Shown here: in pieces, positions 39,482 to 48,014 of the stretch
Layout: each line of letters begins with the position of its first letter
How positions within the stretch are numbered: the first letter of the stretch is position 1
Assembly (NCBI GenBank): GCA_965207585.1
Contig: CBDBMT010000003.1
Location: 3,720,001-3,784,000, forward strand
Direction: 5' to 3'
Origin: Bin87 sp965207585
GTDB lineage: Bacteria > Chloroflexota > Dehalococcoidia > Lucifugimonadales > UBA3495
DNA: 64,000 bases
The notes under the pieces: generated by a model
The model's database searches: none
The model's input: only the letters and a program-made list of their open reading frames with translations
Told to the model about the DNA's origin: nothing
Made by a program: the position numbers and the translations under genes

Positions 39482-40669
39482 ATGGTCGTGCGAGCTACCG
39501 GCATAAACCCGGCGATGCTGCGCTGGGCGCGAGAACTGGCTGGCTACTCCATCGAGGAAGTAGCCAGCCGGATGAAGAGGGAACCTAGCCAGATTTCCGC
39601 GTGGGAATCAGGCGAGGAATTCCCGACTTGGCGGCAGTTTGAACGGTTGGCGCGGGATTTGTACCATCGACCAACCGCACTGTTTTTCTTTTGGGAACCT
39701 CCAGAAGAGGATCTGCCCACTGCGGAGTTCCGAAGGCTCCCTGCCACCGCTCTTGAAGATTTAGATCCAGATACTTGGCTCGCTGTTCGTCAAGCTAAAG
39801 CTCGACAGTTGGATTTAGCTGATCTGGCAGAATATGATGATCCAAACGCACGGCAAATCGTTGCAGACTTGAGCACTGACGTTGGGCCCGACTCAGTTGA
39901 TGAGTTGGCTTCAGAAACTCGCAGATACTTCGGCATTCTTCCAGACGAACAATTTGAATGGGGTTCTGATGATAATGCCTTGGAAAAATGGCGCGATGTT
40001 GTCCAGTCGGTGGGCGTGTGGGTATTCAAACGTTCCTTTCGACAGCGTGATATCGCGGGGTTCTGCTTGGATGGCAATCTGTACCCGCTTGTGTATTTGA
40101 ACAACGGTCAGCCAAAAGTGCGTCAGATTTTCACCCTATTTCACGAGTTGGCTCATTTGTTGTTCGGATTCAACCACTTGGAACGTACTGATGTGCAGCA
40201 TTACCTGGGCTCTTTGCACGGACATGACAGAGAGGTGGAAATTGCGTGCAACCGCTTCGCTGGGGAGTTCCTGGTTCCCGCTAGCCACTTCGTAAGGCAA
40301 TTGGGACCGAATCCCGATCAGGAACCAACTGATGAGATTCTGACTGAGTTATCCCGCAATTACCGAGTTAGCCGGGAAGTTATCCTGCGGAAGTATTTCG
40401 ACCAAGGTTGGATCGATAGCGCTTTCTACGACGAAACTGTGGCGCAATGGCGTTCCCAACAGTACGAAGGCCCGGCAAAGGCACCGGCGCGCGGCAATTA
40501 TTTCGCAAACCAAGGCGCCTACCTCGGCACCAAATATGCTTCATTGGCTTTTCGGGGCTACTATCGGGGCGACTATGATGTGGATCAGCTAGCAGAGTAT
40601 TTAGACATCAAAGCTTCCAACATCGCCGGCTTAGAAAATTGGTTGGTTAGGAGGCTATCCTCAGAATGA
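39482..40669 (+). CDS. XRE-HTH plus ImmA/IrrE metallopeptidase protein
   Basis: A 395-residue protein. An N-terminal XRE-type helix-turn-helix ('MLRWARELAGYSIEEVASRM', then 'KREPSQISAWESGEEFPTWR') is followed by a linker and the ImmA/IrrE zinc-protease domain with 'VRQIFTLFHELAHLLFGFNH' (HELAH). The third ligand is probably the Glu of 'EIACNRFAGEFLVPASHFV'. A C-terminal helical part follows. Related proteases cleave repressors (ImmA) or regulators after damage (IrrE/DdrO). The DUF4411 gene overlaps its end by 4 bases (ATGA), so the two are a coupled pair, most likely a toxin-antitoxin-like or defence module. The G+C is lower than in flanking genes, suggesting acquisition. Confidence 0.9.
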   Translation: MVVRATGINPAMLRWARELAGYSIEEVASRMKREPSQISAWESGEEFPTWRQFERLARDLYHRPTALFFFWEPPEEDLPTAEFRRLPATALEDLDPDTWLAVRQAKARQLDLADLAEYDDPNARQIVADLSTDVGPDSVDELASETRRYFGILPDEQFEWGSDDNALEKWRDVVQSVGVWVFKRSFRQRDIAGFCLDGNLYPLVYLNNGQPKVRQIFTLFHELAHLLFGFNHLERTDVQHYLGSLHGHDREVEIACNRFAGEFLVPASHFVRQLGPNPDQEPTDEILTELSRNYRVSREVILRKYFDQGWIDSAFYDETVAQWRSQQYEGPAKAPARGNYFANQGAYLGTKYASLAFRGYYRGDYDVDQLAEYLDIKASNIAGLENWLVRRLSSE

Positions 40670-41148
40670 TGGACTACGCCTTTGACACCAATACCATTAG
40701 CCAGATTTACCGCTTCTATTACAAAGATAGATTCCCAAGCTTTTGGGAGAGGTTCGATGACCTCGTTCTCACGGGACGCGCTGGTTCAGTCAGTGAAGTC
40801 GAAGCAGAGCTGACCCGTAGGACTGGTTTGGAGTCTGCGGTTCAGGAGATGAAACAGCTAAACCCGAATATGTTCGGCTTGCCTACTCCCGAGGAGCAGC
40901 AATTCGTCGGTCAGATATTCGCGGTTCGTCAATTCAACGGGCTGATCAGCGCGAAAGCTCGGGCCAAGGGGACACCGGTGGCCGACCCATTTCTCATCGC
41001 CAAAGTGGGCGCTGGCTTTGCATCGACCGTGGTGACCGAAGAAGTCTTGAGACCTAACGCAGTCAGGATTCCAAATGTGTGCGCACACTTCGGCATCGAT
41101 TGCATCAATCTTCAACAATTGATGGAACGTGAGAGATGGAGGTTTTAG
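40666..41148 (+). CDS. DUF4411 family PIN-like protein
   Basis: A 160-residue protein of DUF4411, a PIN-fold group. 'MMDYAFDTNTISQIYRFYYK' holds the first Asp; 'GSVSEVEAELTRR' holds a Glu; 'KGTPVADPFLIAKVGAGFAS' holds the D-P Asp; 'TVVTEEVLRPNAVRIPNVCA' and 'HFGIDCINLQQLM' close the domain. DUF4411 genes are regularly found directly behind XRE-ImmA/IrrE genes, as here. By analogy the PIN-like protein would be the RNase effector and the HTH-protease its regulator (inference). It ends 4 bases from the convergent gcvPB. Confidence 0.88.
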   Translation: MMDYAFDTNTISQIYRFYYKDRFPSFWERFDDLVLTGRAGSVSEVEAELTRRTGLESAVQEMKQLNPNMFGLPTPEEQQFVGQIFAVRQFNGLISAKARAKGTPVADPFLIAKVGAGFASTVVTEEVLRPNAVRIPNVCAHFGIDCINLQQLMERERWRF

Positions 41149-41152
41149 TGGA

Positions 41153-42622
41153 CTAATCCGCCGCCGCCTCCCAGCGCAGTACGGGACGGCGGGCGGCGGT
41201 GGCCTCGTCCAGGCGGGAGACTGGGGTGGAGTGCGGCGCGTGCTGCACCAGTTCCGGTTCGGAGGTGGCCTCCGCGTCGATGACGCGCAGCGCGTCGATG
41301 AATGCGTCCAGCGTTTCCTTGGTTTCCGACTCGGTGGGTTCGATCATCAGGGCTTCGTGCACGATTAGAGGGAAATACATCGTCGGGGCGTGGAAACCAT
41401 AGTCCAACAGCCGCTTGGCCACCTCCAGGCCGCTGACGCCGCGCTCCCGCTGCCGGTCGGCGGAGAAAACGACCTCGTGCATGCAGGTGCGGTCGTAGGG
41501 CAGCTCGTAGATGTCCTTGAGCGACTCCATGATGTAGTTGGCGTTGAGGACGGCGTTGCCGCTGATTGAAAGCAAACCGGCCGCGCCCAGGGTGCGGATG
41601 TAGGTGTAAGCGCGCACCAGGACGCCAAAGTTGCCGTGGAACCCGCTGATCTTGCCGATGCTCTGCTCTGGTTCGGAGAGGGCATACTCGCCGCCGTCGT
41701 TCGCGGCCACCACCGGGGCGGCCAGGTACGGAGCAAGATTTTCGCCGCAGCAGACGGGACCGGCGCCCGGCCCGCCGCCGCCGTGGGGGGTGCTGAAGGT
41801 CTTGTGCAGGTTCAGGTGGCAGACGTCGAAACCCAACTCACCGAGCTTGGCGCGACCGAGCAACGCGTTCATGTTGGCGCCGTCGCCGTAGACCAGGCCG
41901 CCGCAATCGTGGACGATCTGGCAGACTTCCAGGATGTTGGTGTCGAACAGCCCCAGGGTACTGGGCAGCGTGATCATCACCCCGGCAAGGTCGTCGCCGG
42001 CTATCTCTCTAAGCGCCGCCAAATCGGTGTTGCCGTCCGCATCGGATGGGATGGTGACCACGTCGAAGCCGGCCATTGCCGCGGATGCGGGGTTGGTGCC
42101 GTGGGCGCTGTCCGGAATGCCCATCTTGGTGCGGCCGGAATCGCCGCGAGCCAGGTGATACGCGCGCATCATGAGCACGCCGCCCAGTTCGCCGTGGGCA
42201 CCGGCGAGGGTCGCCAGGCTGGTGGCGGCCATGCCGGTGACTTCGGTAAGGAAGTCCTGCAACCGATATAGCAACTCCAGCGCTCCCTGGGACTGCTCGG
42301 CCGGCTGCTGGGGGTGGATCCCGGCGAACCCGGGCAGGAAGGCCACTTCGTCGTTGATCTTGGGGTTGTACTTCATGGTGCACGAACCCAGCGGGTAGAA
42401 GTGGGTATCGATGCTGAAGTTCAACTGGCTCAAGGAGGTGAAATACTGCACCACTTCGGGCTCGGAAACCTCGGGCAGCGGCAGATCGTCCCGCAGATAG
42501 GCCGGATCCGGCAGGGCCGCCGCCGGAACGTCCAGGCCCGGGGTGACGACACCGACGCGGCCGGGTACGCTGCGGTCCATCAGCAGGCTGGTGGTGTCTC
42601 GGTTGCCGCCTTTGTTCAACAT
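41153..42622 (-). CDS. gcvPB: Glycine dehydrogenase (decarboxylating) subunit 2
   Basis: A 489-residue PLP-containing subunit of the P-protein of the glycine cleavage system in its split form. Motifs are 'FSIDTHFYPLGSCTMKYNPK', 'ATSLATLAGAHGELGGVLMM', 'DSAHGTNPASAAMAGFD' and 'CHLNLHKTFSTPHGGGGPGA', with the PLP-binding Lys after LH. It decarboxylates glycine and passes aminomethyl to the lipoyl H-protein. An AGGAGA site precedes ATG 42,622. Subunit 1 is encoded two genes upstream on the same strand, separated by a membrane protein gene. gcvT and gcvH are not in the window. Confidence 0.95.
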   Translation of the reverse strand: MLNKGGNRDTTSLLMDRSVPGRVGVVTPGLDVPAAALPDPAYLRDDLPLPEVSEPEVVQYFTSLSQLNFSIDTHFYPLGSCTMKYNPKINDEVAFLPGFAGIHPQQPAEQSQGALELLYRLQDFLTEVTGMAATSLATLAGAHGELGGVLMMRAYHLARGDSGRTKMGIPDSAHGTNPASAAMAGFDVVTIPSDADGNTDLAALREIAGDDLAGVMITLPSTLGLFDTNILEVCQIVHDCGGLVYGDGANMNALLGRAKLGELGFDVCHLNLHKTFSTPHGGGGPGAGPVCCGENLAPYLAAPVVAANDGGEYALSEPEQSIGKISGFHGNFGVLVRAYTYIRTLGAAGLLSISGNAVLNANYIMESLKDIYELPYDRTCMHEVVFSADRQRERGVSGLEVAKRLLDYGFHAPTMYFPLIVHEALMIEPTESETKETLDAFIDALRVIDAEATSEPELVQHAPHSTPVSRLDEATAARRPVLRWEAAAD

Positions 42623-42740
42623 CGTCCGTAGTCTCCTGGTTTAGTGGCAGTTCCTGCGATGGCCGGCCCGTGTGATGGGAGAGTGTGAGGGAACAGCCGA
42701 TGCGCAGTTTTTCAGCAGCTAACTTCCAGCGGATGCGCCG

Positions 42741-43364
42741 CTAGGTTGAGCGCTTGATTCGTCTAACTACAAAGGAAAATATCCGGTGGCCCTTCCAACT
42801 CCACGCGAAACTGAGCACTACGAACGCCACCATGCTCGCCACGAAGGCCGGCACGCCTCCCCAACGAAACAGCAAAGTGGTCCCGAGGATCGCGCAGAGG
42901 GTGGCGATGACGACAACCCAGACCACGGTGCGCCACAAAACGCGCCGGTTGAGCCGGCGGTCGGCAGCGCGGACTATTTCCTCGACTTCTTCCGGAGTAG
43001 CGTTGTCCCAACGCGCCATCTGGGCGTTCATGTGGCGGATCTGCTTCCGCAGGGCGATGGACCCGCAAACGAACATGCTGCAGGACACGAAACTCATCAC
43101 CATGATGCCGGCCAGGAACCCGATCTCGAACCACAGGGTTCCGGCGGGCAGCCAGGCGACGCGGCCGGCCAGCAACGCCCGCGCGATTATCAGGGTCAGC
43201 AAGATGCCCGCGATCCCGAAACCCACGATGAACAACGTGTGCTCTCTGACCCACAGGCCGAACCACTTGACGTATCCCTCGCGCTCGGATGCTCCCCCTT
43301 CGTCTTCGAAGGGATCCGTATAGCGCCGCATTCTGCGCAGATTGGACGATTCGCGGTCAATCAT
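42741..43364 (-). CDS. Hypothetical four-helix membrane protein between gcvPA and gcvPB
   Basis: A 207-residue protein that I do not recognise. Its N-terminus is acidic and polar ('YTDPFEDEGGASEREGYVKW'), followed by four hydrophobic segments: 'HTLFIVGFGIAGILLTLIIA', 'FEIGFLAGIMVMSFVSCSMF', 'RTVVWVVVIATLCAILGTTL' and 'PAFVASMVAFVVLSFAWSWK'. A cytosolic helix ('NAQMARWDNATPEEVEEIVR') connects pairs 2 and 3. No catalytic motif is visible. Its placement between two subunits of one enzyme is unusual. It may be a transport or regulatory protein for glycine or a chance insertion. It has the same strand as both neighbours, with gaps of 118 and 76 bases. Confidence 0.65.
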   Translation of the reverse strand: MIDRESSNLRRMRRYTDPFEDEGGASEREGYVKWFGLWVREHTLFIVGFGIAGILLTLIIARALLAGRVAWLPAGTLWFEIGFLAGIMVMSFVSCSMFVCGSIALRKQIRHMNAQMARWDNATPEEVEEIVRAADRRLNRRVLWRTVVWVVVIATLCAILGTTLLFRWGGVPAFVASMVAFVVLSFAWSWKGHRIFSFVVRRIKRST

Positions 43365-43440
43365 GGCGATTCGCTCGGGTGGTTCCGGGTTCGCGTGGAT
43401 ACTCGCTTCCGGTCACGGACACAAGCCAGATCGGCGCGCT

Positions 43441-44766
43441 CTAGTTGGCTGACCCCAAAGCGTCCACCAGGGCGTCGATGTCCTCGCGGGAGTTCATCTC
43501 GGTGACGCACAACAGCATGCCGTTGTCGAACCGGTCGCTGACGTCGAGGCCGCCCAGTATGTTGCGCTCCATGAGCCGGCGGTTGATCTTTACCGGAGCT
43601 TCCGGACAGCTGACGACAAACTCCTGGAAGAACTCGCCGGTCTGGGGCAGGGAGTACCCATCCAGACCGCTGATGGCTGAGGCCGCGTAGTGAGATTTGT
43701 GATAGCAAAGCTCTGCAACCTGGCGCAGGCCGTGCCGGCCCATCGCGGCCAGGTAGATGGTCGACGCCAGGGCGTACAGAGCCTCGTTGGTGCAGATGTT
43801 GGACGTGGCCCGCTCGCGCCGGATGTGCTGCTCGCGCGTCTGCAAGGTCAGGACGTAGCCGGTGCGACCCTGCGTGTCGGTGGTTCGGCCCACCAGACGG
43901 CTGGGCATCTGGCGGATGTACTGCTGCTTGCAGCTGAACAGACCCAGATACGGCCCGCCGAAAGAAGGTGGGATGCCGATGGGCTGTCCCTCGCCGGTCA
44001 CGATGTCGGCGCCAAATTCGCCCGGCGGCTTGAGCATTCCCATGGCCAGGGGATCAGCCGACACCACCAGCAGGGCTCCGTCGTCGTGGGCAGTTGCGGC
44101 CAGGCCAGCGAGGTCGTCGAGGCCACCGTAGAAATTGGGATATTGCGCCACCACGCCCGCGGTGGCTTCCGTAACATTCGCCCCGATATCAGCCGTTGGC
44201 ACGATATCGATGGCAATGCCCTGCGCCTGGCAGTAGGTGGCGATCACCTGGCGATAAGCCGGCGCGACGGTGTCGCTGACGACCACCTGCTGTCGGCGGG
44301 TGACACGACAGGCCATCAGCACCGCCTCGGCAAGGCTGGTGGCGCCGTCGTACATTCCGGCGTTGGCCACTTCCATGCCGTAGAGGGCGCTGATCATCGT
44401 CTGGAACTCGAAGATGACCTGCAGGGTGCCCTGGGACACTTCCGGCTGGTAGGGCGTGTAGGCGGTCAAAAACTCGCCGCGTGTCATGACCGCTTTCACG
44501 ATGGACGGTATGAAGTGGTAGTAGCTGCCGGCGCCCAGAAACGACGGACCACTGGACAGGGGACGATTGCGGCCGGCCATCGCGCCCAGTTCCCGCTGGA
44601 TCTCCAACTCCGACATCGGAGCGGGGAGCCGAAGGGGAGGGTTCCGGTAATCGTCCGGTATGTCGGAGAACAGCTCGTCAACGCTGCTCAGGCCAACCGC
44701 CGCCAGCAAGTCGTCCTGTTCGGCAACGGTGTTAGGGATGTAGTGCGATTGAAAATTCGTGACCAT
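43441..44766 (-). CDS. gcvPA: Glycine dehydrogenase (decarboxylating) subunit 1
   Basis: A 441-residue N-terminal half of the split P-protein. It begins 'MVTNFQSHYIPNTVAEQDDL', then 'LFSDIPDDYRNPPLRLPAPM', 'PSFLGAGSYYHFIPSIVKAV', 'FLTAYTPYQPEVSQGTLQVI', 'NAGMYDGATSLAEAVLMACR' and 'GEGQPIGIPPSFGGPYLGLF', all typical. It has no PLP lysine of its own and works as a heterotetramer with subunit 2. A GGAG site lies upstream of ATG 44,766. Transcription probably continues through the membrane gene into gcvPB. Confidence 0.94.
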   Translation of the reverse strand: MVTNFQSHYIPNTVAEQDDLLAAVGLSSVDELFSDIPDDYRNPPLRLPAPMSELEIQRELGAMAGRNRPLSSGPSFLGAGSYYHFIPSIVKAVMTRGEFLTAYTPYQPEVSQGTLQVIFEFQTMISALYGMEVANAGMYDGATSLAEAVLMACRVTRRQQVVVSDTVAPAYRQVIATYCQAQGIAIDIVPTADIGANVTEATAGVVAQYPNFYGGLDDLAGLAATAHDDGALLVVSADPLAMGMLKPPGEFGADIVTGEGQPIGIPPSFGGPYLGLFSCKQQYIRQMPSRLVGRTTDTQGRTGYVLTLQTREQHIRRERATSNICTNEALYALASTIYLAAMGRHGLRQVAELCYHKSHYAASAISGLDGYSLPQTGEFFQEFVVSCPEAPVKINRRLMERNILGGLDVSDRFDNGMLLCVTEMNSREDIDALVDALGSAN

Positions 44767-44884
44767 TCGGGATTGCTCCGTTTGGCGAATGATTGTTCAG
44801 GGCGGCCAATTACGCGGTTCGCTTGGAAGATTACGATGGTCTGCCGCTGCTGTCGAAAGAGCGACCAATGCAGTGACAATTTGG

Positions 44885-46072
44885 TCAGGCTAACACCCGA
44901 TAGCGATAGCTCGACTCCATGAGATCGCCCTCGGCGAAACGGCTGAACCGCAGCGGCGATAGGTCCACGTCGCGGGCTTTGCCTTCGGCCACCAGCTCGG
45001 CTACCGCCTTTCCGATGGCGGGGGACAGTTTAAAGCCGTGCCCGCTGAAACCTACCGCGCAGAACAGACCATCGACGCCGGGCGCGCTGTCCAAAATGGG
45101 ATGCCAGTCAGGTGTGGTGGTGAAGAGGCCAGACCACCCTCCACGATAATAGGAGTCGGACATGCCCGGGACGCGGCGGGCCAGCTTGGCCCGCGCCGAG
45201 GCCGCTGAGGCCAAATCGATGCCCTGGGGGTATGCCTCGGGATCGGGCTGCTCCTCGTCATCACCGAAGCCCATGGTAGTGAAGTTGGAGCCGTCCGGGC
45301 GGAAGGAAAAGGATTGGCTGATGTCTCCCACCGTGGGATGCTGCGGAACGAGTTCGACGGGACGCGCAACGGTGGCAACCTGATGACGCACCGGAAGCAA
45401 CGGCACATCCACCCCGACGCCGGCCAGGACCTGTCTGGACCAGGGGCCGGCCGCGACGACCACGGTATCGGTGGTGATGCGGTCGCCAGCTGCGGTCACC
45501 ACCGCACGCACGCGATCGGAGTCAGTTTCTATCCCCGATGCCGGGTTGCGCGAGGCGATCACCGCGCCAGCATCGCGGGCGCGAGCGGCGTAGGACACAG
45601 TGGTCTGGTACGGGTCAGCGTAGCCGGATTCGGGTTCCCAGGCAGCGCGTTCGTCGTCGTACAGCGTCACCATGGGGGCCAGGCGCGCCAGGTCGTCTTG
45701 CGAAACCACCGAGGTGGGTACGCCCAATTCCTGGTGCATGGCGACGTTGCGTTCCAACCCTCGCTGGTCGGCCTGGTTAACCACCACCAGGTACCCGGTA
45801 TTGACGAAGCCGGATCGCCCGCCCACCCGCGCGTCGAAGTCGGCAAAAACCTGTAGGCTCTGCCACGCCAGTTGGGTGGTGACCCGGTTGGAGTAGTGCA
45901 TGCGGCAGATGGCCTGGGAACGTCCCGTGCTGCCCGAGCCGAGCACATCCCGTTCCAACAGAACGGTATTGGGGATCCCCAGCTGCGCCAGGTGGTACTG
46001 GATGGCGCAACCGATGACGCCGCCGCCGATGATGACCGCGTCGGCTACGTTGGGGAGGCTGCTACTGGTCAA
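44885..46072 (-). CDS. FAD-dependent oxidoreductase (DAO family, sarcosine oxidase beta-like)
   Basis: A 395-residue D-amino-acid-oxidase-fold enzyme. It has 'VADAVIIGGGVIGCAIQYHL' (FAD GxGxxG), 'LGSGSTGRSQAICRMHYSNR', 'VNTGYLVVVNQADQRGLERN' and the C-terminal 'GLFCAVGFSGHGFKLSPAIG'. Such enzymes oxidise amines or N-methylated amino acids such as sarcosine or dimethylglycine; next to the glycine cleavage genes, a glycine-producing role is plausible (inference). Unlike the FAD oxidase at 14.9-16.0 kb it has an intact frame. The start is probably TTG 46,072, overlapping the PPOX gene by 11 bases. Confidence 0.88.
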   Translation of the reverse strand: MTSSSLPNVADAVIIGGGVIGCAIQYHLAQLGIPNTVLLERDVLGSGSTGRSQAICRMHYSNRVTTQLAWQSLQVFADFDARVGGRSGFVNTGYLVVVNQADQRGLERNVAMHQELGVPTSVVSQDDLARLAPMVTLYDDERAAWEPESGYADPYQTTVSYAARARDAGAVIASRNPASGIETDSDRVRAVVTAAGDRITTDTVVVAAGPWSRQVLAGVGVDVPLLPVRHQVATVARPVELVPQHPTVGDISQSFSFRPDGSNFTTMGFGDDEEQPDPEAYPQGIDLASAASARAKLARRVPGMSDSYYRGGWSGLFTTTPDWHPILDSAPGVDGLFCAVGFSGHGFKLSPAIGKAVAELVAEGKARDVDLSPLRFSRFAEGDLMESSYRYRVLA

Positions 46073-46484
46073 TGCCCTTCCACGACATGACGCGGTTCAC
46101 GTCGATCTCGATGGCAACCAACTTCTGGTCGCCTTCGGCCAGGTCGGTGGCGTCCTGCTCGCCCCGTTCCTCGCCTTCGTACCGGGAGAAGATGCGGCGA
46201 ACCGCATCCTTGAGGTTGTCGCTGCGAACCGTGGCATCGCCCTCAAGTATGACGTACTGATACGGCCACTCGTCAGTTGCAACCGATATCGCCACCTTGG
46301 GATTGCGCCGCACGTTCCTGGTCTTGACTGCCGCGTCGCCGGAAACCACGGTGACCTTGCCGTCTTCCCACTGGTACCACACCGGGGAGACGTGGGGGGA
46401 ACCGTCCTCGCGGATCGAAGCGAAATGGGCGACGTGGGGCCCTGCCAGATAGGCGTCGATCTCTTGTGACGTGAGACGCGGCAT
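46062..46484 (-). CDS. PPOX-class (pyridoxamine phosphate oxidase-like) F420/FMN protein
   Basis: A 140-residue split-barrel flavin/F420-binding protein. It begins 'MPRLTSQEIDAYLAGPHVAH' and has 'FASIREDGSPHVSPVWYQWE', 'GDAAVKTRNVRRNPKVAISV' and 'QYVILEGDATVRSDNLKDAV', typical of the TIGR03618-like F420-dependent group. It reduces an unknown substrate, or binds F420 or FMN. A DAO-family gene overlaps its end by 11 bases, so the two are co-transcribed. It is the last chromosomal gene before the transposon at 46,777. Confidence 0.85.
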   Translation of the reverse strand: MPRLTSQEIDAYLAGPHVAHFASIREDGSPHVSPVWYQWEDGKVTVVSGDAAVKTRNVRRNPKVAISVATDEWPYQYVILEGDATVRSDNLKDAVRRIFSRYEGEERGEQDATDLAEGDQKLVAIEIDVNRVMSWKGIDQ

Positions 46485-46776
46485 CGTTACCTCTGATTAC
46501 GGCCGGCGACCTCGCACGGATGATTGCGTGCGCGGTGTGGGATGCTAGTATCATACCATAACGGCAATCGGCCCAAGGTCAGACCGGCGATTCCACGCCC
46601 GGCTGAGCCCTGGCGACCCATTTCCGAAAGGTCCGAATCCCGCAACCGGCGTCAGAGTGCAGCGTCCCCGCCAATCGCCGGCGATGGCCCTGTGTTACAA
46701 TCCGGCCGCACAGCGGGGCGCGGGTATTCCACCGCGGCCCCGCGTTACATTCACTGATCGAATCATCCCGACAATG
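46485..46776. other. Gene-free flank left of the transposon
   Basis: The 292 bases between the PPOX gene and the transposon hold no convincing ORF. TACAAT at 46,696-46,701 (plus strand) could be a -10 element for a transcript running right; without the transposon it would face the MFS gene now at 51,989. TATGAT on the minus strand near 46,555 could serve the PPOX gene. Both are weak calls. The last 8 bases are the target duplication. Confidence 0.35.
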
Positions 46777-46807
46777 GGCAATTATAACCCAAAGTAGCAA
46801 ACCTCTA
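46777..46807 (+). repeat. Left terminal inverted repeat of transposon
   Basis: Thirty-one bases identical to the reverse complement of 51,885-51,915. Inner blocks GACCAGAACATC (46,836-46,847) and CCTAGAACACTTGACC (46,850-46,865) also recur inverted at the right end. On the left these blocks are shifted inward by 28 bases, so one end carries an insertion or the other a deletion. Confidence 0.95.
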
Positions 46808-46893
46808 AAAATCTAGGGAAACCTACAGAACCCATGACCAGAACATCCGCCTAGAACACTTGACCCAGACCGTTTATTCGGAGACATGAGAGT

Positions 46894-47187
46894 ATGAAAC
46901 ATGATAATCCATATCCTAATATACAAGACAAAATCAATCTACTGAAATCTCATGGCATAGAAGCAGATAGAGATTGCCATGTACCTGCAGATGTGATTAT
47001 TATCCGAGGTAATAATTTTCGGACTATGGAACGGGCATTTGATATTTTCACAGAACACGGTATTAGGGTATACTCTGCCCATCTTACCGTGCTCTGCGAT
47101 GAATCCAATAAGCCCTGCGACGAGTTTTATCAATTGTTCACCGTTCCTGGGCAGGTGGCCACAGATCCCGGGGCAGCATCCGATTGA
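46894..47187 (+). CDS. Hypothetical protein, 97 aa (transposon cargo)
   Basis: A small protein starting 'MKHDNPYPNIQDKINLLKSH' with 'IIIRGNNFRTMERAFDIFTE' and 'GIRVYSAHLTVLCDESNKPC'. The alternation of strands and helices is plausible for a folded alpha/beta domain, but I recognise no family. CGGAGA lies upstream of the ATG. The last 50 bases overlap, on the opposite strand, the end of the gene at 47,138-47,407, so the true C-terminus of one of them may differ. It is low in G+C like the rest of the transposon. Confidence 0.5.
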   Translation: MKHDNPYPNIQDKINLLKSHGIEADRDCHVPADVIIIRGNNFRTMERAFDIFTEHGIRVYSAHLTVLCDESNKPCDEFYQLFTVPGQVATDPGAASD

Positions 47188-47407
47188 AACGGTCATACAG
47201 CGTTTCGTTTTCTTCTGCTTCTTCCCTTGCTTTCCGAATGCAGTCGCAACACCACTCCGTATTGAGGGGCAACCCGCCATCGGGGTCAACCTCAATAATT
47301 TCGCTGGCCTTGTTTTCGGAGATCATTCTTTTCACGTGCTGACATTCTGGGTTAAAGTGAGCCGTGGTTACGGTTCGCGTGGTGTACCAGACTGCAATTT
47401 TCATCAT
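47138..47407 (-). CDS. Small Cys/His-containing hypothetical protein A (transposon cargo)
   Basis: An 89-residue protein starting 'MMKIAVWYTTRTVTTAHFNP' with 'ECQHVKRM' and later 'LPLNTEWCCDCIRKAREEAE'. The Cys/His pairs suggest a small zinc-binding fold. AAGGAG lies about 7 bases upstream of the ATG. It resembles in layout the protein at 51,492-51,734, near the other end of the same transposon: x-WY near the N-terminus, a C/H pair, an E-rich middle and a closing C-x-x-C-type pair. Function is unknown. Confidence 0.6.
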   Translation of the reverse strand: MMKIAVWYTTRTVTTAHFNPECQHVKRMISENKASEIIEVDPDGGLPLNTEWCCDCIRKAREEAEENETLYDRFNRMLPRDLWPPAQER

Positions 47408-47506
47408 TTCTCATCTCCTTCCTGTGTCTGCCGCTACCCTATCAACCGTCCGTAACCCGGTCAATTTCTGGCGTCGGCAAGGGTAAGCGTTTACGATATC
47501 GGGACC

Positions 47507-47992
47507 TCATTGACGTAGATGAGAGACCGCGCTCCTCGTAAGCAACACCAAGATTTTTACCTGAGTGCGTCTATCAATATCGTGGTAAGCGCCGGTAGCT
47601 TGGAGCATTTGGATGATCTCAATATCACCACTAAACTCAACGGCGTGGTCCAGCGGTGTCCATCCGTCCCGGTCTTTGACTTTGGGGTCAGCACCGGCGG
47701 CAAGGAGCATCTCTACCATCGCCTTGCTTCCCCGTGCGGCTAGATGCAACGGTGTGAGTTCTTCGATATCTTGGTCCGGTAAGTTAGGGTCAGCACCAGC
47801 GTCCAAGAGTTCCAGCACAATTTCCGTACCTTCACTGCTGTTCGTGGCTCGGTGCAAGGGCCGATAACCGTAATCATCCTCTGCGTTCGGATCAGCACCA
47901 GCGGCAAGGAGCGTTCTTACTAGTTCCAGATCACCATCAACAACGGCCAAGTGCAACGGTGTCCCTTCGGGGTTTTCGTTTTCTGCCGTCAT
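47507..47992 (-). CDS. Ankyrin-repeat protein (transposon cargo)
   Basis: A 161-residue protein consisting of about four ankyrin repeats: 'GTPLHLAVVDGDLELVRTLL', 'YRPLHRATNSSEGTEIVLEL', 'LTPLHLAARGSKAMVEMLLA' and 'WTPLDHAVEFSGDIEIIQML', each followed by 'AAGADPN'-like turns. Ankyrin proteins bind other proteins, and no catalytic domain or export signal is present. ATG 47,992 has AGGAGG 8 bases upstream, which rules out a longer frame to 48,103. It follows the lipoprotein gene by 22 bases on the same strand, so the two are probably co-transcribed and may act together at the membrane (inference). Confidence 0.85.
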   Translation of the reverse strand: MTAENENPEGTPLHLAVVDGDLELVRTLLAAGADPNAEDDYGYRPLHRATNSSEGTEIVLELLDAGADPNLPDQDIEELTPLHLAARGSKAMVEMLLAAGADPKVKDRDGWTPLDHAVEFSGDIEIIQMLQATGAYHDIDRRTQVKILVLLTRSAVSHLRQ

Positions 47993-48014
47993 CGGGAACC
48001 TCCTTTTACCAGTT

